Positions 1-6,993 of a DNA stretch of 64,000 nt are shown here, in pieces. Below the pieces are notes generated by a model. It made no database searches. It was not told where the DNA came from and was given only the letters and a program-made list of their open reading frames with translations. Within the stretch, counting starts at the first letter, position 1; each line of letters begins with the position of its first letter. This DNA comes from Thraustochytrium sp. TN22 (lineage: Eukaryota > Sar > Bigyra > Thraustochytrida > Thraustochytriidae): the NCBI GenBank assembly GCA_013306675.1, contig JABLUY010000039.1, forward strand, positions 1 through 64,000, given 5' to 3'. The position numbers and the translations under genes are program-made.

Positions 1-840
1 CGACAACACGGTGCGCGTGTGGGACGCTCACACCGGCCAAATGCTGCACGTGCTCGAGGGGCACACGTCCTTAGTCAACAGCGTGGCTTTGGACGGCGAC
101 CGGATCGTGTCTGGGTCTGACGACAAGACGGTGCGCGTGTGGGACGCTCACACCGGCCAAATGCTGCACGTGCTCGAGGGGCACACGTCAAGAGTCAACA
201 GCGTGGCTTTGGACGGCGACCGGATCGTGTCTGGGTCTGGCAATCCCTTTTCTTCTTCTTCGGACAACACGGTGCGCGTGTGGGACGCTCACACCGGCCA
301 AATGCTGCACGTGCTCGAGGGGCACACTTGGTCTGTCAACAGCGTGGCTTTGGACGGCGACCGGATCGTGTCTGGGTCTGACGACAACACGGTGCGCGTG
401 TGGGACGCTCACACCGGCCAAATGCTGCACGTGCTCGAGGGGCACACGTCATACGTCTTAAGCGTGGCTTTGGACGGCGACCGGATCGTGTCTGGGTCTG
501 AAGACAAGACGGTGCGCGTGTGGGACGCTCACACCGGCCAAATGCTGCACGTGCTCGAGGGGCACACGAATCTCGTCTTGAACGTGGCTTTCGACGGCGA
601 CAGAATCGTGTCCGGGTCTTCAGACAACACGGTGCGCGTGTGGGACGCTCACACGGGCCAACTTCTGCACGTGCTCCAAGGGCACACGGAGGAAGTCAAC
701 AGCGTGGCGTTGGACGGCGACCGAATCGTGTCTGGGTCGTGGGACAAGACGGTGCGTGTGTGGGACGCCCGCACCGGCCAAATGCTGCACGTGCTCGAGG
801 GGCACACGTCCGTTGTCAACAGCGTGGCTTTGGACGGCGG
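1..840 (+). repeat. 120-nt tandem coding repeat (WD units)
   Basis: Seven near-identical 120-nt units inside the WD40 gene; one is lengthened to 141 nt by an in-frame insertion. Most differences fall in the few codons after GHT, the loop on the propeller face that usually contacts ligands. Confidence 0.85.
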
Positions 841-1138
841 CATCATCACCAGCAAGGACTGGAGCGGCACCGCGCTGCACTGGGATCTGAAGACCTACGC
901 GCAAGTGGACGCGCAAGCCGCGGCGACGCGCCTGGACGCAGTGCATCGCACTCTTCCGATTGAGGTGACAAATGGAGTCCAGATCCTGCCTGGCGACGGC
1001 CGTGTGGGCTTCACGACGGATCATCCCACCAAGCATTGCATGCGTTGGGGCCTCACCATCGTTGCTGGTGATACGTCCGGCATGGTGCACATTCTCAAAA
1101 TGTGCGACGCTGAGTCACTCCCTCCTTTGCTGAAGTGA
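1..1138 (+). CDS. WD40-repeat protein, 3' part of gene
   Basis: The reading frame is already open at base 2, so the gene begins upstream of the window. It reads seven copies of a 40-residue WD unit with the core VRVWDAHTGQ, then GHT and DGDRIVSGS, followed by a degenerate last strand (ALHWDL) and a tail of about 80 residues without repeats. This predicts a beta-propeller protein-binding scaffold; partner and pathway cannot be told. The units are almost identical in DNA (120-nt period), which is unusual for WD40 and suggests recent unit duplication or gene conversion. The second unit carries a 21-nt serine-rich insertion near 240-260. The stop is TGA at 1136-1138. Family assignment is firm, function is unknown. 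Confidence 0.85.
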   Translation, partial: DNTVRVWDAHTGQMLHVLEGHTSLVNSVALDGDRIVSGSDDKTVRVWDAHTGQMLHVLEGHTSRVNSVALDGDRIVSGSGNPFSSSSDNTVRVWDAHTGQMLHVLEGHTWSVNSVALDGDRIVSGSDDNTVRVWDAHTGQMLHVLEGHTSYVLSVALDGDRIVSGSEDKTVRVWDAHTGQMLHVLEGHTNLVLNVAFDGDRIVSGSSDNTVRVWDAHTGQLLHVLQGHTEEVNSVALDGDRIVSGSWDKTVRVWDARTGQMLHVLEGHTSVVNSVALDGGIITSKDWSGTALHWDLKTYAQVDAQAAATRLDAVHRTLPIEVTNGVQILPGDGRVGFTTDHPTKHCMRWGLTIVAGDTSGMVHILKMCDAESLPPLLK

Positions 1139-1204
1139 CCATGTGTAGTTTAAATGATTTGAACATTTTGGAGCTGCAGGCGCGAATCGAACCCGGGCGT
1201 GCAG

Positions 1205-1245
1205 GCAAGCGTCGTGTGTGCGTGTGTGTTTGTGTATGTGGACAA
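1205..1245. repeat. GT-rich microsatellite
   Basis: A degenerate GT/TG tract just downstream of the WD40 gene. Confidence 0.6.
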
Positions 1246-1299
1246 TTGTCCGGGCCAAGCCACGAGGAGTCTTGTCGGCGCGTCGTGGGTGGGTCCGCT

Positions 1300-1990
1300 G
1301 TTCTACGCGTCGGTGCGAGAACGCCAGCAGACGCAAGCGGCAGCCACAAGGTTGCTGACCAGGACAAGCCCATCGTGGTGTTCATGTCACACAGGCGGGG
1401 CAAGGACGAGCACGGCCGTGACAATCACGTACTCACCAAAAAAAGGGCCGGTTGGTTCAGCGCGCACTTGCCGACGCTGCGTGTCAACATCATTCCATTT
1501 TTGAACAAAAGGCTTGGGCGACATCATCACCTTGGTGAGCAGCGCCATTGAAGACTGCGACGTGTCCGTCGCGTACCTTTCCTTGAGGCTGTCAAGGACG
1601 CCGACGACAGGACCAATGCCTGCTCGGGTCCCGCCCTACCTGCCGCCTCCAGCCCGAGCGTTTGCTCGCGGTCGTCGTGAGGGCCGTCCATCGGCTTTGG
1701 ACCGGTGCAGTTGGCAGGACGACCTCCTCCTCAACTTCTCCGAGGACGAGGAGCGCACTTTGCCAAGGTCGTGCATGGCATGACTTGCGACAAAGCCGGC
1801 ATCGCCAAGCCTGCGCAGACTGACGCTGGAGCTATCGCCTCCCTTCCAGTTGGGCTACGACGCTACCTTCCAGGGCCGGACCAAGGCGCTCGAGTACGAG
1901 TTGGGACCCGCGCAGCATGGTCGCATAGCCGTGAGTGATGCTTTCGTGGCTCTCTCGCTTGCAGTTAGCCAGCTACATAAGCCAGTCTAA
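1300..1990 (+). pseudogene. decayed TIR-like domain gene
   Basis: No single frame spans this stretch, but consecutive frames give a coherent protein-like text. Around 1360-1510 it reads KPIVVFMSHRRGKDE, like the TIR start (VFiSHrgkD). From about 1514, after a frame change, it reads LGDIITLVSSAIEDCDVSVA, like the later TIR helix and strand. Further frame changes lead to FQLGYDATFQGRTKALEYEL and a stop at 1988-1990. This fits a relic of a TIR-containing host gene downstream of the WD40 gene. Whether the two were once one WD40-TIR gene is open; the WD40 gene has its own stop at 1136. The TIR assignment rests on motif reading by eye. Confidence 0.45.
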
Positions 1991-2508
1991 GCCATGTCTC
2001 ACCACATTCGATCATACCACGTGGGCAACACCTCATCTCATTCGCACTGAGAAGTAAAGTCACGTAGGGCCGGGCTAGTAGTATGATAGGGGACTGCATG
2101 CGAAGCCCCGGTGTTGAATGTTTCTTTTTGCCGGTCCAATTGCGGTTAGGCCCCTTTTTGCTTTGGGCTCCGAAGGAGCCCTCGAGGGCTGGGGCACTCG
2201 TGATCGCGCGAGCGCTCGCTCTTGTTCGAGCTTGCACAGCTCACCGTCGTCTACAGAGCGTGCAGGCATGCTTTGCGGTCCACACATGGCGTCCCATGGG
2301 CCGCGACGGTTGGCTTGCCGTACGCCGACGCCGAGAGCGTGTACGCGAGTGGGACAAGAGAAACTGTGCGCGCTGTCGCGCGGTTGCGCTGGTACCATCC
2401 AATGTGACACTGTTGCGCGAAAGAAATCACAAGATGAATCAACGATTGAGAGTTGTTGTTGTTGTTGGTCGTCGTCGTCGTCGTTTTTATTGTTAACTTA
2501 GTAAGGCC
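1991..2508. other. intergenic spacer
   Basis: No convincing gene. It holds a small perfect hairpin near 2165-2181 (GGGCTCC, loop GAA, GGAGCCC) and a TTG/TCG trinucleotide tract at 2453-2485, just past the 3' end of the minus-strand dehydrogenase gene. Confidence 0.6.
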
Positions 2509-4908
2509 TTAGAGCTTGCTCTTGGCCTGGATGTCAGCCTGGCGAGCGCGGAGCTCGAGCTTGGCGACAGTCTCGCGATGGACCTCGTCGGGACCATCCA
2601 TGTAGCGCACGGTGCGGGTGCGGGCGTACCAGGAGGCAAGCGGGAACTGCCAGGAGACGCCGACACCGCCGTGAGCCTGCATGGCCTTGTCCATGACCTT
2701 GAGGGCCATGAGCGGGGCCTGGACCTTGATCATGGAGATGTACTTGCGGGCAGCCTTGGGGCCGAGGGCGTCCATGGCGTGGGCAGCGCGCAGCGTGAGG
2801 AGGCGGGCCTGGTCGATGGCGATGCGGCAGTCGGCGATGTCCTTGCGGATGGTGCCCATGGCGGAGAGCGTGGAGCCAAAGGCGGAGCGCGTGAGCGTGC
2901 GGTCGAGCATGAGCTCGAGGGAGCGCTCGGCGAGGCCGATGGTGCGCATGCAGTGGTGGATGCGGCCAGGGCCGAGGCGAGCCTGGGCGATCTCGAAGCC
3001 GGTGCCCTCCTCGTAGAGGAGGTTGGAGCAGGGCACGCGCACGTCCTTGAGCTCGAGCTCGAGGTGGCCCTGGGGCGCGTCGTCGTAGCTGAAGGCGGTC
3101 ATGGCCTTGCCAAAGGAGATGCCGGGCGCGTCGGCCGGGACGATGACGACGGAGTGGCGCTTGTGGCGCGCAAGGTCCTTGCCGCCGTTGGGCGCGTTCA
3201 TGGCGGTGTTGCCGAGGACGAGCAGGACCCCGAGGCGCGGGTCGCCGCCGTTGGAGATCCACCACTTCTTGCCGTTGATGACGTAGTCGTCGCCGACGCG
3301 GCGGATCTCGGTGGAGATGTTGACGGCGTCCGAGGACGCGACCTGGGGCTCGGTCATGACAAAGGCGCTGCGGATGGAGCCGTCCTTAAGCGGGTCGAGC
3401 CACTGCTTCTGCTGCGCCGGCGTGGCGAAGAGGTGGAGTGTCTCCATGTTGCCCGTGTCGGGGAACTGGCAGTTGAAGACCTCGGCGGCCCAGAGGTTGC
3501 GGCCCATGATCTCGGCCATGGCGGCGTACTCGGCCTGCGTGATGCCGCCGTAGTCCTCGAGGAAGAGGTTCCACAGGCCGGCCTCCTTGGCCTTGACCTT
3601 GAGCTCCTCGATGATGGGCGGGATCTGCCACGGGTTGCCCTGCGCGCGAAAGGCGTCCATCTGGTCGTCGTAGGCCGTCTCGTTGGGGTAAATGTGCTCC
3701 TCCATGAAGGCCTCGAGGCGGCTGCGCAGCTCGGCGGCGCGCGGCGACAGCGGCGGCGGCAGCATGCCGGCGCCCGAGTCCAGGCGGCCGGCGCCGTCGC
3801 CCTGGCGGATGGCCTCCTGCAGCGTTGCCGGCACGCCGGCCAGGCCCGCCACGTGCGCGGCGTTCTGCGCCAGCAAGAAGAGCAGCTCCGGCGTGAAGCG
3901 CTTGGCCGAGGACGACGCCGCGTTGCCGCGCAGAAAGCGCCCGCGGATGCCGCCCAGAATGCAGGTGACGCGGAAGCGCGCGTACGCCTTGTACACCTGC
4001 AGGTTGGGCACCGGGTACGAGTAGTCGGAGCTGCTCTGGCAGTAGCGCCAGACGAGCGCCTCGAAGGGCGGCACGCCGGCCGTCAGCTGGCCGGTGCGCT
4101 CGTCAAAGGGCCCGGGGAAGAGCCCGCCCAGGTTGCCCGCCAGGAACGACGAGAAGCAGTAGGTGAGGTCCGCCATCGGGTCGCCCAGCGTCACGATTTC
4201 CCAGTCCAGCACCGCCACGATGCGCGGCTCGGTCGGGTGGAAGATGACGTTGTCCAGCTTGTAGTCGCCGTGCACCAGGCGCGTGCGCGTCTCCGGCTGC
4301 ACGCGCGCGTCGAGCCACCGCTTCACGCGGGCCATCACCTGCGCGGTCGCGTTGTCCTTGGCCTCGTCCGGGTTGCCCGGCAGCGCGCTCTCCGTGTAGT
4401 TGCGGTACCAGGTGCGCACCTGCCGCGCCACGTAGTTGCCGCGCTTCTTGGCCAGCCACCCGAGCCCCAGCTCGTCCGGGTTCAGCCGGTGCAGCTGCTG
4501 CAGCGTGTCCACCAAGGCCTCGTAGATCTTGCCGCGCTCCTCCGGCGCCACCTCCGGCAGCGACATGTCGCGGAAGATGCGCCCCTCCACGAACCGCATC
4601 ACGTAGAAGTCCGTGCCCAGGAACTGCTTATCCTGGCACAGCGCAATCGGCTCCGGCACGGGGAACCCGCGCTTGAACAGCGCGTCCATCACCTTGAACT
4701 CGCGCGCCACCTGGTGCGCGCCCGGCAGCAGCTCTCCGTCCGGCTGCTTGCGCACCACGAAGCTCTCCCTGGGCCCTCCGCGCGTCGTCGTCAGCTTGAA
4801 CGTCGGGTTGCTTTGCCCGTCGTCGAACCTGTCCACCTCGGCGCCCTCCACGCGCCCGCGGAGCGTCGCCACGCCATCGGCGAACCTCGCCAGCGCCTTG
4901 AGGTCCAT
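2509..4908 (-). CDS. ACAD11: peroxisomal kinase/acyl-CoA dehydrogenase fusion (ACAD10/11 type)
   Basis: A 799-residue fusion. The N-terminal half is an aminoglycoside-phosphotransferase/choline-kinase-like domain with the catalytic loop HGDYKLDN (about residue 210) and the metal-binding DWE. The C-terminal half, from about residue 395, is an acyl-CoA dehydrogenase with FVMTEPQVASSD, the GKKWWISNGG strand and the C-terminal AHGGVGVS helix. Known ACAD10/11 proteins phosphorylate and then dehydrogenate 4-hydroxyacyl-CoAs, feeding them into beta-oxidation. The protein ends in SKL, a textbook PTS1, so peroxisomal matrix location is likely. An in-frame ATG at 5064 would add 52 Arg-rich residues. 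I prefer the ATG at 4908 (MDLKALARF) because the family homology starts there and a PTS1 needs no presequence. Confidence 0.9.
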   Translation of the reverse strand: MDLKALARFADGVATLRGRVEGAEVDRFDDGQSNPTFKLTTTRGGPRESFVVRKQPDGELLPGAHQVAREFKVMDALFKRGFPVPEPIALCQDKQFLGTDFYVMRFVEGRIFRDMSLPEVAPEERGKIYEALVDTLQQLHRLNPDELGLGWLAKKRGNYVARQVRTWYRNYTESALPGNPDEAKDNATAQVMARVKRWLDARVQPETRTRLVHGDYKLDNVIFHPTEPRIVAVLDWEIVTLGDPMADLTYCFSSFLAGNLGGLFPGPFDERTGQLTAGVPPFEALVWRYCQSSSDYSYPVPNLQVYKAYARFRVTCILGGIRGRFLRGNAASSSAKRFTPELLFLLAQNAAHVAGLAGVPATLQEAIRQGDGAGRLDSGAGMLPPPLSPRAAELRSRLEAFMEEHIYPNETAYDDQMDAFRAQGNPWQIPPIIEELKVKAKEAGLWNLFLEDYGGITQAEYAAMAEIMGRNLWAAEVFNCQFPDTGNMETLHLFATPAQQKQWLDPLKDGSIRSAFVMTEPQVASSDAVNISTEIRRVGDDYVINGKKWWISNGGDPRLGVLLVLGNTAMNAPNGGKDLARHKRHSVVIVPADAPGISFGKAMTAFSYDDAPQGHLELELKDVRVPCSNLLYEEGTGFEIAQARLGPGRIHHCMRTIGLAERSLELMLDRTLTRSAFGSTLSAMGTIRKDIADCRIAIDQARLLTLRAAHAMDALGPKAARKYISMIKVQAPLMALKVMDKAMQAHGGVGVSWQFPLASWYARTRTVRYMDGPDEVHRETVAKLELRARQADIQAKSKL

Positions 4909-5266
4909 CTTGCCGCGCCCTGCCCTGCGCTGCCTCCGCCGCGCCGTGCTCAAATGGGTATTGCCTCCGCGCCGCCGCGCGCCGCGCCGCCGCCCGCCGC
5001 GCCAACCCGCGCCAGGCCGCGGACCTGAGCGCGGCCCGGCGGACTGAGCCGGCTCAGTCCCCATCCCTGTACGACATTGCGGCAGTCAGGCGCCAGCCAG
5101 AGCCCGGCCGCCAGCCGCCAAAAGAAACTGGAGGCGCCGGGCGCGGCCGCCGCCGCCGCCGGCCGCGCGCCGGAGGACCGAGCCGCCCGCGCTCACGCGT
5201 CGGGCGAGCAGCGCGCTGGCGGACCGCGGCGCCGTGTCCGCCGCCGTGTCCGCCACGCGCCCGAGG
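4909..5266. other. GC-rich upstream region
   Basis: Probable promoter and 5' leader of the minus-strand dehydrogenase gene. It contains the optional 52-codon upstream extension (to 5064), otherwise only GC-rich low-complexity sequence. Confidence 0.5.
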
Positions 5267-5275
5267 AAAAAAAAA
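5267..5275 (-). terminator. Pol III T-run terminator
   Basis: Nine T residues on the minus strand, three bases after the 3' end of the first tRNA; typical RNA polymerase III termination signal. Confidence 0.75.
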
Positions 5276-5277
5276 GT

Positions 5278-5349
5278 TGCACCAACCGAGAATTGAACTC
5301 GGGGCCTTGAGATTACGAATCACACGCACTACCACTGTGCTATTGGTGC
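5278..5349 (-). tRNA. tRNA-Thr(CGU), copy 1
   Basis: The 72 nt fold as a full cloverleaf on the minus strand. Acceptor GCACCAA/TTGGTGC is perfect. The D-arm GCAC-AGTGGTA-GTGC is perfect, with A box TAGCACAGTGG. The anticodon stem is TGTGA/TCTCA with one T-T mismatch around loop TTCGTAA (anticodon CGT). The variable loop has 5 nt, and the T-arm CCGAG-TTCAATT-CTCGG is perfect. Discriminator base is A and no CCA is encoded, as in eukaryotes. The acceptor arm resembles that of eukaryotic tRNA-Gly, so the Thr identity rests on the anticodon alone. Confidence 0.8.
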
Positions 5350-5492
5350 GGTGCGGGCATTTCCCGACGAGGGGTTGGTCACCGAGTGCGCCCACTTGCA
5401 GGACGGGGAGGCCAGGTGCGGCGGACCGGCGCGCCTGGCCGCGGGCGCAAGGCGATGCGCGACGCCGTGCAAAGCGATGCAAAGCGACGTGA

Positions 5493-5630
5493 CATTGTAC
5501 AGCGATGCACAGCGATGCAAAGCGATGCAACGGCGATGCAACAGAGCGATGCAACAGAGCGATGCAACAGAGCGATGCAACAGAGCGATGCAACAGAGCG
5601 ATGCAAAACAGAGCGATGCAAAGTGATGCA
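5493..5630. repeat. 13-nt minisatellite
   Basis: Tandem GCGATGCAACAGA units, with shorter GCGATGCAAA variants at both ends. The array is open in several frames on both strands and so creates spurious ORFs. Confidence 0.85.
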
Positions 5631-5640
5631 GCAAAAGAGA

Positions 5641-5730
5641 TGAGCGAGTGCGAAGGAGCGCCAAGTCGCAGAGAGATGAAGCATCGCGAGTGCGAGGGAG
5701 CGCCAAGTCGCAGAGAGATGAGCGATGCTT
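5641..5730. repeat. two-copy tandem repeat of about 46 nt
   Basis: Two copies of a unit containing GAGCGCCAAGTCGCAGAGAG, directly after the minisatellite. Confidence 0.75.
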
Positions 5731-5871
5731 GACTTCCTCAACCAGCTCGTTGGGTAAATCCGACGCTGCTGGCATGTTTCGTCGTGACAAGCGTACCGTC
5801 CGTCGACATGCTAACCTCACAGCTTGTTGCACTGTACTAGTAGGCCACATGGCGCTGTAGGCCACATGGCC

Positions 5872-6082
5872 GAGGTGGCATGAGCTAGCACGATTTTGCA
5901 ATGGCGTCCTCGGTGGCATGAGCAAGCACGATTTTGCAAAGGCGTCCTCGGTGGCGTGAGCAAGCACGATTTGCCAATGGCGTCCTCGGTGGCATGAGCA
6001 AGCACGATTTTGCAATGGCGTCTGAGCAAGCACGATTTTGCAATGGCGTCTGAGCAAGCACGATTTTGCAATGGCGTCCTCC
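5872..6082. repeat. 38/28-nt minisatellite
   Basis: About four 38-nt units containing GAGCAAGCACGATTTTGCAA, followed by shortened 28-nt units that lack the CCTCGGTGGCA part. The sequence lies between the two tRNA genes. Units are contiguous, with no unique spacers. Confidence 0.85.
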
Positions 6083-6449
6083 ATTTCTTCCGAATCTTGT
6101 CGACGTAGCCAGCTGACTCGGGTTGTCTGTGCCGCAACGCAAGGCGTCGCCACGCGCGAACAAGCGCTGCATCTCAATTTGCGCTCATTGGGACGTGTCT
6201 GAAGATCTCGGTACCCGATACCGCCACCGTACCACTTTTACCTTCACGCGTTGCTTGCGCGTTGCTTGCGCGTTGCTGGCTTCAATCACTTATTGAGCAG
6301 GCTGTCTGCCAGAGAAAAAAACAAAAATAAGACGAGCACGGACGGCGACACCCACCGCCAAGCCCTCGCCCTCGCCCTCGCCTTCATGGCGCCCGCGCAG
6401 CCCGCCCCGGCCTAAGTTGTCGAATAGGCCGCTTCGAAGAGTGAAAAAG

Positions 6450-6456
6450 AAAAAAA
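6450..6456 (-). terminator. Pol III T-run terminator
   Basis: T-rich run on the minus strand immediately after the second tRNA, with a further T-run a few bases on. Confidence 0.7.
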
Positions 6457-6459
6457 TCG

Positions 6460-6531
6460 TGCACCAACCGAGAATTGAACTCGGGGCCTTGAGATTACGA
6501 ATCACACGCACTACCACTGTGCTATTGGTGC
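6460..6531 (-). tRNA. tRNA-Thr(CGU), copy 2
   Basis: Identical over all 72 nt to the copy at 5278-5349, on the same strand and about 1.1 kb away, including the T-T mismatch in the anticodon stem. Flanks differ beyond a few bases, but both copies keep a T-run terminator. Full identity suggests a recent duplication or gene conversion and two working genes. Confidence 0.8.
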
Positions 6532-6993
6532 GGTCGCGAGCAGCTCTTCGCCGCGTGTTGAGTGACCCAAGGGCACACGCCTTCATAAACCCTCCCAGGC
6601 ATGTCCACCACCTCGAGAGCTGAGCTAGCGCTCCATCAACGCTCAAAGGCGCCTGCGTGCGTCTCCTGTCAAGGCTGCGCCTTCCAAGGGTCAGATGAGG
6701 TCGTGGGTCCGCCTCACGCTTGCTCCGCTCTCAGCTCCGCTCTCACTCGCACTCACTCAGGCTGTCAGCTCAACGTCCGGAGAGACAGCGAGAAGAAATG
6801 ATCCGTTGATGGCTCCAGAGGTTCCGGCCCCGTTTTTCCCTTTCCCATTGCGTTTTATGTTAGCACTTTGGCGTTTGCAAGGCTTGCCTCATGCAGGCAT
6901 TTGGCCGCGGCGCTCGGCGCGTGCTCCGAGGTCGAGCTGCAGCTCGAGCAGCTTGAGCTGCAGCTGCAGCTCAAGTTCGCGGCCGTCGAAAGG
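6532..6993. other. spacer upstream of CFAP69
   Basis: No gene recognised. The CFAP69 frame is open back to 6802 but has no ATG before 6994, so this holds the promoter and 5' leader or an unseen upstream exon. Confidence 0.5.

Noticed and set aside
1175-1205. tRNA T-arm-like sequence (GGTTCGATTC on the minus strand)
   Set aside because: T-stem pairing fails at two of five positions and no matching acceptor or D-arm follows; chance or a very old tRNA relic.
2578-5028. 816-codon plus-strand ORF opposite the acyl-CoA dehydrogenase fusion
   Set aside because: Mirror of a well-supported minus-strand gene. Its Val/Ala/Arg/Gly/Leu-rich text has no domain, as expected from GC-rich third positions.
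5493-6082. CRISPR-like array
   Set aside because: Repeat units are contiguous, without unique spacers of constant length; this is minisatellite DNA in a eukaryotic context.
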